Of a DNA stretch of 64,000 nt, positions 48,202 to 60,258 are shown piece after piece (position 1 is the first letter of the stretch; every line of letters begins with the position of its first letter). The DNA lies in NCBI GenBank assembly GCA_905182995.1, contig CAJJDP010000094.1:350119-414118 (forward strand), in the 5' to 3' direction. The position numbers and the translations under genes are program-made. Source of the stretch: Paramecium octaurelia (Eukaryota; Ciliophora; Oligohymenophorea; Peniculida; Parameciidae). The notes beneath the pieces were generated by a model. The model was not told where the DNA came from and searched no databases. It was given only the letters and a program-made list of their open reading frames with translations.

Positions 48202-49662
48202 ATGGCATTAACCAAGGTCGTTCTTCTTTGTATTCAAAATAAGAAATAATTAACAATTACTCACGATTAAATCTATAAACACTTCTCCTAATATGGTTAG
48301 ATCGAAAAAGTAAGCACAATATATATCCCTAGATTTTGATATTTGAAAAATCTCAAATTTGGAAAGTCTTTTTGGAAACCAAAAACAAAGAAACTGCATA
48401 AAACTTAATAAAGCAATGCACTAACAACATTTTGAATTAAGATGCTTCCTTAAGAATGTAATTGTATCCCAGCAACCTAGAGAATGTCACCTTTTCTGAT
48501 ATGAATTCTGCAGGCAAAGGTAATTTTACTCATAAACTACCTATAGATTATTCTAAATCCAAAGAGAAACGTGACTCTTATAATTCAACTGACGACGAAT
48601 AGACTTCAGTAGGCAGCCAAGGTGATTAATATCCTAATCTAAATTCCACCAAAAATTACCCCTAAAATGTTTAATAATCAATCTATTCATACTAATAACA
48701 TTTACAACAAAGATTATATGAATAATAAGTACTCTAAATGAGACTCCAAACTCAAAGTTTAGATCTCCAAGTCCCTGATTATGTGAATACTCTAGCTTCA
48801 GCATAATGGGTTGAATAGTTTGTGTAATTGGGAAAATTACTTCAAACTTAATACCTACTTCAATATCAACTTATTGATGGCTATATCAATTATATCAAAT
48901 AGGAATCTGTTAATGCTTTATAAGAAATTCAAAATTAACAACGACAACAATAATTATAATAATAGTTGCAAACTCAAATTACTACTCTTAATCAAATCTA
49001 TCACATTGAATAATATGAGAAATCCAGAGTCATTGTTGCCAAGTCTTTTGATGACTCTGTTACTACAATCGATATGCTCTATAACATTTTTAGTATCTAT
49101 GGAAACATAGATAAAATGGTATTTTAGAAAGACAAATCCACATTGTTGGTCGAATACCATCTCTAAAAATGTGCTGATCAATGTATTGAGAAGTTGAATA
49201 ATGTTGTATTCCAAGGCCAAACTCTTTAAGTAATATTTCAATAATATCCTAGATTACCTATTCAATTCTGTAAGAAATAACATTCTTAGATGAACTAGAA
49301 GAATTGGGGCTGGTCGAAACGACTTTCTATGAAGAAAGATTCATTGGATCTGAAGCCACTAATAGATATAAACCAAAAAATTCATTTATTGCTGCTGCAC
49401 CCAATGATACCATCTTTCTGATGAATTTATCGAATGAATTACTCAACATTGAAAGTCTTCAACCTCTTATAGAAACTGATATCGTTGAATATAAGTAATT
49501 TTCAAATATATCTTTAGATTTTATGAGGACCCAAAATAAAAACATAGTTGTGCCTTAAAATTCAAAACTGTTGAAGATGCTATATATTTCTTAGCTAAAA
49601 ATCATGGCAAAGTAATGGCTGATAGAAAAATCTTGATGACTTTTTCTAAAAAGCCTATGTGA
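48202..49662 (+). CDS. PTB/hnRNP-L-like RNA-binding protein with RRM domains
   Basis: Introns at 48310-48332 (23 nt), 49270-49289 (20 nt) and 49495-49517 (23 nt) give 464 residues. Three RRM-like domains are visible. The first (about 1-90) runs from KVVLLCIQN through HFSQYGQIEKILIF to a central strand. The second has VTTIDMLYNIFSIYGNIDKM and TLLVEYHLQKCADQCIEKLN. The third, at the C-terminus, has NDTIFLMNLS and HSCALKFKTVEDAIYFLAK. Short RNP motifs with few aromatic residues and the F..YG..-K-I-L-I-F pattern are those of polypyrimidine-tract-binding and hnRNP-L proteins, which regulate splicing, stability and translation. A Gln-rich linker of about 170 residues separates RRM1 and RRM2. An upstream ATG near 48143 is in another frame. 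Confidence 0.75.
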
Positions 49663-50105
49663 TTCAATTTTTATATAATTATTAATTTAAACACCTGCTC
49701 AAATTAAAAATTAAGCATTCATTAAATTTAATATTACTGACTCTAATGAAAATAAATTATTAATCATCATCCTGAATCATTATGATTGTAATTAATCGAG
49801 TGTAATTTGAACATAAAATAATAAATTAAAAATTTATCATCGTTTAAACATAATGTTAATAAATACTTAGATTAAAGATAATAGATTCACCTAATTACAT
49901 TTTACAAGTATAATTCTTTAGATAATTAATAATTACCTTTATTTTATAATATTATAAATCACATTCAAATTATATAATAAAAACAGAATAGAGAATTACA
50001 AATGAGAAAATAAATGGCAAGAATTCTACTTTAAATTTAATATTTTCAATATACAGATAATTATGACTATATTTAACCTAGTTGTTTTTAAAAACTGAAA
50101 AATCA
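49663..50105. other. AT-rich region between convergent genes
   Basis: About 440 bp separate the PTB-like stop and the ING-like stop. The sequence is close to pure A/T with no coding pattern on either strand. Confidence 0.45.
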
Positions 50106-50746
50106 TCATTTTTTCATACGCCCTTTGCCTTCTTTACGGCATTCAATAGAACAAAACCAAGGCTCGTTCTCAGGAGGAAAGTCTTTTAGTTTGACACACT
50201 CTAGATGAAACCATTCTTTTGAACATAATTGATTATCGCACATAACCATTTATCCAAATGAGGGCTTTTAACATATGCAATACAAAGGTTCACTTTAACT
50301 TGCATTCTAAAATATTTCTTTGCTTTATTCAATTTCTTGATTAATTTTCTTTCTCTTCTCCTTCTAGTATTTACTCAAAATTAGGAATCTTCTTTTATGA
50401 TCAGGTGCCATGCTTGATTTTAAATTTTCTTCAAATTTCTTTAAATCATTATCCAATTACTTGAGTTATTATGATATTTTACTTAAACAGCATTATCAAC
50501 AACTTCATATACTTTATCACTAAGATTAATTTTCTCTTAGGATAAATTGACACTTTCCTCATATAATTAATCGATTTCCACTTTGGTTTTCTCATTTTGC
50601 TGCTATTTGTATTGTTTTCTTAACGTGGTTAGCTTTTATTGAATTTTGGTAACCTTCTCATCTAATTCTTTGATTAATCTCAAAGATCGAGTAACTTCTT
50701 GTGGTACATGACTTTGTCTGTCAAAATAATCTTCCAATTATGCCAT
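50106..50746 (-). CDS. ING-family PHD-finger protein
   Basis: One intron (50460-50482, 23 nt, ending AAG) gives 205 residues. The N-terminal half is the helical ING domain (MAQLEDYFDRQSHVPQEVTR, then long coiled coil). A C4HC3 PHD finger ends the protein: YCICQKPSFGQMVMCDN, CSKEWFHLECV and WFCSIECRKEGK. ING PHD fingers bind H3K4me3 and recruit histone acetyltransferase or deacetylase complexes; the aromatic Tyr, the Met and the acidic residue before WFH are present. The length and two-domain layout fit small ING proteins such as yeast Yng2. Its start is 51 bp from the stop of the phosphatase gene on the same strand. Confidence 0.88.
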
Positions 50747-50797
50747 TAAATAAGTCTATCTTTATAAATATATATAATAAATTAATTAATTGGATAA

Positions 50798-52034
50798 TCA
50801 GAATAGCTTTTCAATAGCCAGTTTAGGTTCGTTATATTTTAAATATTCTCTTAATCTAAATGTTGATTGTAAGACCAATCTGCAATCAGGGGCTGGCAAT
50901 ACTTATTCAACCAAAAAGTCATGTAAAGTCTTCAACTCTTTATCATCCTTATTGTCATAATAAGGGATAATTGGAATGCCATTTTCTAGATGGGCTCCAA
51001 ATGAATAGGCTGCATTGTCAACTAATACAATATCTTTAAGATCTCTGTTAAATATCTTCAGATCTTTTATATGCACTCCATCAGGAGATAAGACACAATT
51101 GTCTCGAAATAATTAAGCTGAGAGTAATTGATTTTTAGGATCTAGGTATTAAATGACTTAACTAGCATAACATTAATGAGATGCAGTGAAGACAACAACT
51201 TCACATATTTAACTTAATTCTTAAAGTATCCATTTAGCATAGGGTCTAATATTGATACCTGCTGAGACTGTATCACCTGAAGGGAATGTTATAGGTATAT
51301 ATACATCAGCCTTGAGTGATTAGTTTTCATTGCAATGAATCAATGTTTCATCCAGATCAAAAACAACTGTTTTTTAATCTAATATTATCTGTGTAGTATA
51401 ATACATTTGCAATTCAATTTGGGAGGTAAATTTAATTTTTTAGATTGAATTACTTATTGATCTGATTCTTTAAGATTCATACAGAAGCCAACACAATTGA
51501 ATGTCTGAACTGCATGATCTTTGAATAATTATTGCTCAGATGTTTGAGGATATTAATGTTTAAACGCTTCAACTAGCGAAGTGATATAATATATTTATTC
51601 TAAATAGGTTTTGGATCATTACTTCTTGGCTTGGCTGATTCAACTCTAGTGGATGGAGATAAAGACTTAGTTTATTTGAAAGGGGAGATGAGCTTTTTTG
51701 TTGGTCTACTCACCTGAGTGATGAAATCGTCTAAGCTAACTTTTAAACTATCTTTTTTTTTATTGTCATTCTTTATTTTCAATTGTTATGCAATCTATTA
51801 AGCAAATTGATTAGGTGGAAATCTTTGATCGATAGACATTAGATTATATTTCTTTTATTTAGATTAAGGAGTTGTGGTTGTTTAAATGATAGGTGTAAGT
51901 AATGCACTAGCCGACTTTTCCAATTATGAAAAATTACGATGCAAACTATTTTTCGTTTTAGGCAATACCTATGAATTATTTTAAATCTTTCCTTGTTCTT
52001 TCAGATTGTTTTTTTAATACAAAAAATATTTCAT
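50798..52034 (-). CDS. FCP1/SCP-type CTD small phosphatase (HAD family)
   Basis: Introns at 51600-51622 (23 nt) and 51379-51404 (26 nt) give 395 residues with the start at 52034. The C-terminal about 190 residues form a complete NIF/SCP domain. FDLDETLIH carries the two catalytic Asp, VVVFTAS follows, then LFRDNCVLSPDGVHIKDL, IVLVDNAAYSFG and the terminal helix region with DKELKTLHDFL. Such enzymes dephosphorylate Ser in the RNA polymerase II CTD or in lipin-type substrates. The N-terminal about 200 residues are Lys/Gln/Ser-rich and look regulatory. Another ATG at 52164 lies upstream, but its frame is not continuous with the main one. No membrane segment is seen, which speaks against a Dullard-type protein. 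Confidence 0.88.
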
Positions 52035-52409
52035 CTTTATTGTTTTTATTAAATGAATACTTCTTATGCAGTTCTACATGATTATGGTGTATTATTTCTG
52101 GGTGTGATGGTTAGTTATTAATTAGAGGGTTGTTGCTATAGGTGATTTCGATGTCGTTCAACATTCTTTCCTTTGCCTAAGGTATAGAGTTTGGTTAGGG
52201 TTTGAAATTATTCTCTAATTGATACAATAATGTGAGATACCTTGTGATATTGGCTTTGATCGGTTTAACTTCCTATCGCGATGTAACAGATTTAATATTT
52301 TAGTTTAACATTTATTTATAATAATGTAATCGTGTAAATATTGATAAATAAAATAATACAATGATTTTTTTGCTTATAGATATCAATAGATGCAGGAAAT
52401 AAAGTGGAA
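52035..52409. other. Intergenic region between divergent genes
   Basis: The first 130 bp may contain an alternative 5' exon of the phosphatase gene (ATG at 52164 on the minus strand, reading LNDIEITYSNN). I could not join it to the main frame. The rest probably holds the two promoters. Confidence 0.35.
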
Positions 52410-52763
52410 ATGAATTAATTTAGTGAACAATGTAAATAAATAACTGGACAATAAATGCAAATCATCCAAAATTACTATTAATTCCTTGTGTTGAATAAGA
52501 AAGAGGAAGAGAATGTGGAAGATAACAAAGATGAAAATAAGAATAATGAGGATACATAAAAAGTAAAACAAAAGGAAGAATATATGAATATCAGAACCAA
52601 GAATATCAGAGAAAATGATTTAGTTTATAATAGATTCTCTTAAGAAATTGAGTCACTGAATTCGTAGCTTATATATGACTGCTAATTTTGTCCAAAACTA
52701 TTCAAAAATAATGTGAATTTGTATTGGCATACTTGTTAGAAACATTATGAAGAAAATTAGTGA
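52410..52763 (+). CDS. Small acidic protein with one C2H2-type zinc finger
   Basis: An intronless frame of 117 residues ends at TGA 52761-52763. The middle is Glu/Asn/Lys-rich (EEENVEDNKDENKNNED). The end carries one finger (CQFCPKLFKNNVNLYWH followed by a Cys and QKH) with C2H2 spacing. Its stop lies 14 bp from that of the LRR gene on the opposite strand. It is small enough to be spurious, but the finger pattern supports a real gene. Confidence 0.6.
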
Positions 52764-52777
52764 TTAAATTAATTATA

Positions 52778-55394
52778 TCAATTAAAGTCATCTATGTCAT
52801 CATCTACTATTTACTTATTCTATTGTTTATTGATTTAATCCCACTCTTCTTAGAAATAACTCTAAGTTGGTAAAGCATATAGATCTGAAAACAAATTATA
52901 ACATTTCCAAATCAATTACTCTATTTTTAAATGTAATCCAATCTATCGAATATCTATATCCTCAGCGATCCTTGCAAAAGCCTCTAAAAACTCAACGAAA
53001 CTCATCTAAAATATTCTATCTGAATTAAGTTCATCAATCTAACTCATCATGGCTTTATTGAAAGCAAATAAAGGAATATTAGGTCCAAATGTTTCAATTT
53101 AATTTAATCCAATGTGAGCACACATTTCCTACAGTTCCTACAAACTCATGAATGGCTTTTGACCAGGTTTCACCTTCTTCACACTATATCGAATATAAAT
53201 GCTATCGAGAATAGTCTTATAGTGTTTCATACAAAGATCACATTGTTCATTCCAAAATCGAGTGTCCCTAAAAACTTGAGTATTATATTTATTGAACTCT
53301 TCCTTTAGATGATCATTCCACATCCATTGCAGAGCCTCTTCAAATGATTTGGCTCCTCCATTCTTTAGATATTTATCCTCTGCTATCCTCACAAACATCT
53401 CTAAGAATTAAAACCTTACCATTCCTCTTTCTGGTTTTCTATAGTTTCCTTTCTCCGTTCCTGAAATTGTAGCCAAATACTTCAATTCCATATCCTATTA
53501 TTTAATAGTACCTTTCTCGCTAGCCTCTGTCATTCTTACAGCACTCAACAATTATAGGTTTATTAATGATGAGATGGCCCAAATGTCTCCAACTGGTGAC
53601 AAACATGCGTAGTGTCTAAATTTCAAATATCTTTTACTTATAAGTATCTTTAATCTATTAGTAATTGGCCAGTAAAAAATTATAACATGCATTCTTGTCA
53701 TTCTCATCCTTAATTAACTTTGTGATCCTACTTTGGTTCCAATCACTAATAAAGCACTTCTCAATCAATTCTTCGTTGTCTTTCTTCCAATCCTTAAACA
53801 AAGATATTGGAAATGTCCATAGTACACGATTATCTACTCTCTCAGGTATATAAAGTAGATCTTCCTATCTTGGTTAGACATTTATGATGGGCATATAATA
53901 TTTATCTATGATTTGTGTTCCTGCAACATTCAAATAATTTAATTGGTATAACTTAACATCAATTTCCTTATCTTAAAATTTCACTTTGTTCAAAGGCAGA
54001 GGCCATCTCTTATGGAGTTAATCCTTAGCTACACATTGCATATTGTCATTTGTAAAAAAATAATAGCACATCCCTGGAGGTACCATTCTTTAGACTCTCA
54101 ATCCAGACTCAACCTTACCCATGTATAAATCATCATAATTAAGATAGGATAAATGTAAGAACATAGGATCATTCGCAGGTCCAGATGCTTATGGATTCCA
54201 TTAGAACTCCACTTGTCTCCACCCTTCACAAATCCAACAACAATCTTTTATATTACTGTCTCTATAGGATCTTAATCTCTTTTATTTGATATTTTGACAT
54301 CCTTATATCCTCTAAGCAATTTAATGTTAGGTTTGTTCTACAATGCCCTTTTCAATTGGCACCAAAAAACCCTTAGCATCCACATACCCACAATTTCCGG
54401 TGTAGTGAAACCCAAGTATACTCTTATTCTTTTTTAATCCTTCAGCAATTTGACAAGTAATTTTGTAATCTATTTTGTTAAAGGATAGATCAAAGTGTAT
54501 GAGTTCCTTATTCAATTGCACCATCTTGTTGAAACTTTGAGACCAATCATATCCTATTCCTAGAGAATTCTACGATAAATCCAACACTTTTAGATTAGAC
54601 TTTTGCATATTATTGAATATAGAAACTGCTGCAAAACCATTCAGTTTATTAAAATGAAGATACAACTCAGCAATATCTTCATTCGTTATTAACAAATTTG
54701 AGAGAGCATTTATACAATTATTGGATATATTATTCTTACTCAAATTGACACTTTTTAATGATCTATTGTATGCAATTCTATCTAATATTTCAATGATATG
54801 ACTTTCTTGTAATTTATTGTCTTCCAAGTTCAATACTTATATTTTGCAATCTCTACTAACCAATGAATTACCAATCTCCAAACATCCAGAGCCAATCTTA
54901 TTCTTTGACAAACTTAACGATATAGCTCCACGAGTACTCTTTATAACCTCTGATGAACTAAGCTGAGTCATCCGATTATCGTTTAAATTGTATTCCTTTA
55001 TATTGTTTTATTTCTATAACCCTCTGGCCAACATTATCATATACTTGTCTCCATACTTCATATGGCTATTGATAATTCAATAATACTTTAAATGCAGAGC
55101 ATCGTTCTTCTGCCGATTAAATAATCCAAAACTTCCTGGTGGCAACTGAGAAGAAGACAAAGTGGTCATCATATTATCATTTCGATTAAACATTTTGTTT
55201 TACTCTTACACTCTCTCAGTGGTTTTTTGTAATTTATAAAAATCCTATTTTGTTGTTGGCAAATTAACAGGACTTATTTCAAAACTGTAATCTAACTCCT
55301 CTTCATCCTCTTTTTGAGTTAAGTAATGACAATATTTCTATGCAGGAATCTTAGGCAGAGATTAGGTGCATTATGCTTTTTATCTAAATTTCAT
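52778..55394 (-). CDS. Leucine-rich-repeat protein with large C-terminal domain, unknown function
   Basis: Introns at 55066-55086 (21 nt) and 53616-53637 (22 nt) give 857 residues. After about 110 polar residues come about eight LRRs of the RI/NLRC type, for example LNLEDNKLQESHIIEILDRI, VNLSKNNISNNCINALS and ELIHFDLSFNKID. A domain with paired Cys and many Trp follows (CCWICEGWRQVEFQWNPQA). The C-terminal third is helical with two EF-hand-like or calponin-like repeats that share the words FLE.F.RIAED (FLEMFVRIAEDKYLKNGG and FLEAFARIAEDID), so it contains an internal duplication. No signal peptide or membrane segment is seen. Proteins of this layout occur in ciliates and other flagellated protists and may be ciliary, but that is inference. 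Confidence 0.75.
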
Positions 55395-55877
55395 AGTACT
55401 AAGTTATAAATCAATTAATGCAATATAATTTAATCATCTTATCTTTTGATAAAATTATAATATATACAATGTCAATCTATAATTAATTATGCAATGACCC
55501 TCACAACACAAGTAATCTTAGTTTTGGTCAAAATTCTGTTATTATTTCTAACACACCACAGCAGCAAATCTATCATCCCATTAAATAACTCTTATCATTA
55601 TTGTCGTTTTCCAAGATTTTTAATAAAATCAATTAGAGTTGTGATTTATAGAGAGTCTAACCTGGAGATACCAATGATAAAAATAATATTCATACTTAAT
55701 TAGCTCTGATCCTCACAAATTGAACATATTATAAGCGCAACTTAATTCATGTTACATCCTTTAAGTATTCTAATAAACCTTTTATCAATATATATATATA
55801 TTATTAACATCTTCAATCAATGTGTTGGATTAACTTAATATATTTCATATAAAAACAAATTAAATTAAAAAATATTC
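55395..55877. other. Intergenic region before the SET genes
   Basis: About 480 bp. A plus-strand frame from 55469 to 55734 (MSIYNQLCNDPHNTSNLSFG, 88 codons) looks protein-like, but I see no motif. It may be a small gene or an upstream exon. An AT dinucleotide tract lies at about 55788-55800. The rest is plain AT-rich DNA. Confidence 0.35.
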
Positions 55878-58149
55878 ATGAAAAGACATAGCATTGGGAA
55901 ACGATTTCGCAAATTAAAGGGATTGCGCAAAACAGATCCTAATGCTGTCATCCCAGAAACTCCCAAATAACTTCAAGATTATATAGAAACCTTAACAGCT
56001 TAAGGTGTGTACATAAATAAGGTTAAGTATGCAATCTTTAAAACTAAAAATGGTTTAAAATATCCAGGTCTAGTTGGTATTGAAATCCTTCTATAACTTA
56101 GCATCTGAGAAAATTTTATCAAATGAAACTCTAGTTTCAGTGCCAAGAGATTTGCTATTAACAACAAGACATGCATTTGAATCTCCTTTAAAACAAATGT
56201 TTTTAGACCATCCACAATACTTTAGCACTCAATTCTACCCTTCTTGGGAAGATCATTAATTAATGGCATTTATCCTGTATGAATATCAGAGAGGACCTGA
56301 ATCTGAATGGCACCTCCTAATCTCTAATTTGCCTAGAGACATCGATTATCTAGTGTTTTGGAATCCTGAAGAATAAGAGTTATTGGATGATAAGCAATTA
56401 GTCAAATTGGCTAGAAAATAGTATCAAGAATTTGTAATTGAATACGAAACACTCAAATGCATAACTGATAAATATCCTCAACTATTTAAACCAGAAACCG
56501 TCACATTTGAAAATGCCAGATGGGTCTATACACATCTAGTTACAAGGTGTTTCGGCAAGTACTTAGCTTATGTTACCATGGTACCATTTTGTGAATTATT
56601 TAATCATGAATGTACAGATGTGTTCTATGATTTTGAATACAATGCTGATAATCCTAATAAGAGTGAGGAGAGTGAATAGGCTTAAGTTAAGGAATTGAAG
56701 GAAGATGAGGAATTATCAGTCACATCTTCTGAAGGTTCTTACCATTCTGAGGATGAGATCAGTGATTCCGAATATGTGACAGACACCTATGATCAATTCA
56801 AAGAGTTTGATTTCGATGATTTTAGTCAATAAGCTACTAAGAAGTTTTACGAGGAATTCAGCAAGACTTTCGATAATAAGGAAAAGGAAAATGAATAGCA
56901 AGAAGACTAAACTAATAAGACATCTGATAGTAATGAATAAGATGAAGAAGAGTAGAATAAAAGAATCAAGGATTTGTAAGAACAACAAGTCAAAATGAAG
57001 AAAGATTTCAATATTAAATTAAATCTTTAAAGAGAAGTATACCTACTGTCTAGAGATTGCAAAACATTTATATTTTAAAATATTGATTATGGAGATAATT
57101 ATTCCATCTTCTTTATTGGATAGATGTTCGCTAAATTAGATAAATCCATCTAAGAATACATCAATGGAGGCAAGGCTTACTTTATGGCTAGAGAGGATGT
57201 CAAAAGAATCTAAATAACTTGCAATACCTATAAAAACAACTTGTATGCTTTTCAGAAGGATGTCATGAAAAAACCAATCTATCAAACGAGTTATTTCTAG
57301 CAAAAAAGATCGAAGAGTCAAAATTCAACTTTGGACACTCCTGAACAAATTTTATCTCAACCTTTAGATCCAGATTGCGAGTATTATAAATAAGTTTGGG
57401 AAAAAGACAAGTTTGATAGATTTGTAATGAAGGCTGCTAGCAAGGATCAATTTGAGAAAGGAGCTTAAGTTTATTTTTGTTATGGCAGATTATCTAATAG
57501 AATGATGCTAATGAGATATGGGATGACCTTAGAATACAACAAGTATGATCATGCGCATTTGAGAATCGATTATTTAAAATATGTATAAAGTAATGAAGCA
57601 GTCTGGTTAGTCCACAAATATCAATTAAGTTAATACAAAAGATTTAAATTAAAGCATACTACTTTTCCAATAGATTTCATTGTATTTTGTAAATCAATAT
57701 ACTGGTAATTATATTCTCTATACTTACATAGGACTTTTAATGTACATTCTTTGGATACTTTTTTCAAGATCCAAGATCTCAAATTAGAAAGAAAAGCATT
57801 GTAATTAGCCTTAGAGATTTTGGTTGAAGAAATTTCTAAATTTTCAGATAAATTAGAAGACAACGAGAAATTGTTGTACGATAACAAATTGGGATATCAT
57901 GAATATTTTGCTGTGATTTATAGATTGGAAAGATAGAGAATTTATCATCATAACATTAAGTAATTTTGATATTCTTACAATAGTCTAATTAAAATTTGTA
58001 TTGTTGTTATTGATAGGATGCTAGATGGAATTCCATTTGAATAAGCCACTGAAAAAACATAATTTGATTTCGATTAATGCGAAACAAATCGTATAATCTT
58101 AAAGAAATATTTTGAACAAATGAGATATGCTCTCTATTTACCAAAATGA
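55878..58149 (+). CDS. SET-domain lysine methyltransferase (SETD3/SETD6/RuBisCO-LSMT type), copy 1
   Basis: Introns at 56077-56101 (25 nt), 57705-57731 (27 nt, less sure) and 57960-57983 (24 nt) give 731 residues. The split SET domain has VYINKVKYAIFKTKNGLKY and LVSVPRDLLLTTRHAFESPL at the start, then MVPFCELFNHECTDVFYDF, with the NHx signature of the cofactor and substrate site. After a long acidic insert (about 250 residues, Glu/Asp/Ser-rich) comes EKGAQVYFCYGRLSNRMMLM, matching the G-x-x-V-x-x-x-Y-G catalytic Tyr motif. A helical substrate-binding domain of about 200 residues ends the protein. Such enzymes methylate Lys or His on non-histone proteins. The acidic insert inside the SET domain is unusually long. 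Confidence 0.85.
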
Positions 58150-58183
58150 GATGTTTGATTTAGTGTTAATATAAATTTAATTT

Positions 58184-60005
58184 ATGAATTATCCAAAAAG
58201 GTTTTCGATTGGTAAAATGTATTAAAGAGTATTACAATTAACTAATAAAAGGAAAAAGGTATTTACCTGAAAGATAAGAAATGCACTTCATCGTCAGGAG
58301 GTGAGTAAACAAAATATGAAATTGATTATACAAATCAAGGAGTGAAACTATAGGATGTTGAACTAGCAACTTTCTATCTCAAAAATGGATTACCTTATCG
58401 AGGTTTGAAAGGTAATCCAAAAGGTTTTAAATAGATAAACAGCCACAGATGACATTCCAGCCAATTTTCTTTTGGTTCAAGTTCCCCGCCAATTGATAAT
58501 TAGCAGTCGAACTGCATTTCAATCAAGTTAAAAGGCCTTCTATTTTAAACATAGAGATTTTTTTCTGGATCATGAGGAAGGAGAGGAACATACAATAATG
58601 GCTTTCCTCATTATGAACAAAAGAGAAGGAATTCAATCCAAATATTATAGATTTATTGCGTAACTACCCGTAGATGTTAATATGCTGATATTTTGGTCAG
58701 AGGATAAATTGAAATTGTTGCAAGATGAAAGTTTAATCCAAAAAGTACATAAAAAAAAAGAAGAATATGATTAAACATATCAGGTATTCAAGGATATAAT
58801 GAATGCTACAGAAGACGAATTCTAGTGGGCATACAGTAATTTATACACCAGAGATTTTGGACATAATTTGAAATACAAAAGCATGATTCCTTTTTGTGAA
58901 TTCTTCAATCATGAGTGTGTGGATGTTCACATTGCTCTATTGTAAAAAAATGAAATAAAAGAATAATAAGACTAGATCTTAATCAATAGTTGCAACCATA
59001 ATGGAAAGAAAGGAAAAAAGGCAAAAAAATAGAAAGGAGGTTTTTATGCTGAGGAGGAACTTTAAAGTGTGTAATCTTCATCAGATTCAGATAACTCTTT
59101 AGATTTAGATCAAAATGAATCAGATCTAGATGATTTTATTGCAGATCAAATCATAGAGTGGGCAAGTAAAAATGAATTAGAGGAAGAGACATTTTTAGTC
59201 TTAAAGGATTATGTGTTATGTAATGTCAAAGCTCAGTACACTTAGGAAACAGTGCAAATTGATAGAAATGAAACAAAAAAAATAATGAATTGGATAGACG
59301 ACGAGGATTTTGATTATTTCTGTATTAGCTCATAAAAGACTGAAAATTTCAAGAAGGGAGCTTAAGTATACTTCAATTATGGAAGACTTTCGAATAGAGA
59401 ATTACTATTAAGATATGGAATTGCTATCGAAAGAAACAAATATGATCATGTCTATTTAAGAATTAACACAAAAGAGCTATTAAAAAGGAGAGTGATGAGA
59501 GTATTTTAGAAATAGTTTTTATCGATTAAGTTAAAATATACTGAGTTTCCTTTTGCTTTGCTTAAGTTTTCCAAGGCCATTAAGGAGTATTATTTATTAT
59601 GAGTTTTAGAAGCGAGAACCAAGATTACTATGATCTTTAGAATGTGTTGAAAACAATAGATATTTAGACTGAATTGAAAGGTTAAGAATTCGCATATCCT
59701 TAGGATTGACAAAATCTATTGAGTTATTGCAGTAATTTAAGGCGGAGTTCAAAGAAGATCTCAGCAAAGGGGATCTCCTATTAAAAGATAAGCAGTTAGA
59801 TTATGATGAGTATTTCGCTTTGGTTTACAGATTGGAAAAGCAAAGAATTCTCCAACACAATATTATATTACTTTAATTGGCTAGAGAAATTCTATTAGAT
59901 CCAGAGAGATTGGAATACACTTGCAGTTCTTATGAATCATCTTAATATCAGTATACTTATAGGATAATACTGAAAAAATACTTAGAATAGATACTTATAT
60001 AATGA
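58184..60005 (+). CDS. SET-domain lysine methyltransferase (SETD3/SETD6/RuBisCO-LSMT type), copy 2
   Basis: Introns at 58259-58278 (20 nt), 58412-58442 (31 nt, CAG), 59587-59609 (23 nt) and 59681-59703 (23 nt) give 574 residues. The layout is as in the gene just upstream: LLVQVPRQLIISSRTAF, MIPFCEFFNHECVDVHIAL, a shorter acidic/basic insert of about 110 residues, then FKKGAQVYFNYGRLSNRELL with the catalytic Tyr. The helical C-terminal domain holds YFALVYRLEKQRILQHNI, which matches YFAVIYRLERQRIYHHNI in copy 1. The start is 34 bp after the copy 1 stop. The two are an old tandem duplication, since identity is well below complete and intron positions differ in part. Confidence 0.85.
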
Positions 60006-60258
60006 ATGCCTAACTTGATATATATATATATAATAATAATATTTTAATTATTTATGATAATATAATAATTGGATAAATATTATCGATAGTTATAATTAAA
60101 GTTGATTTAGAGTACCTGCAAACTTTGCATGATAACTTATTGCACATGAAAGGTTTTGGATGCTCATACAAATTTAAGGAATGAGTTTATAATAAATTAT
60201 TTGTAATTTATTTCTAAAATTTTATGGGATTTTATTAATTAATTAACTAATTAATTTG
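60006..60258. other. Intergenic region
   Basis: About 250 bp with a TA-dinucleotide tract near 60020-60035 and no coding pattern. It separates the SET pair from the next gene on the same strand. Confidence 0.4.

Noticed and set aside
52185-52210. Telomere-like GGGTTT motif (ggttagggtttg)
   Set aside because: Only a single short occurrence with no tandem array, far from the window ends. Chance is sufficient.
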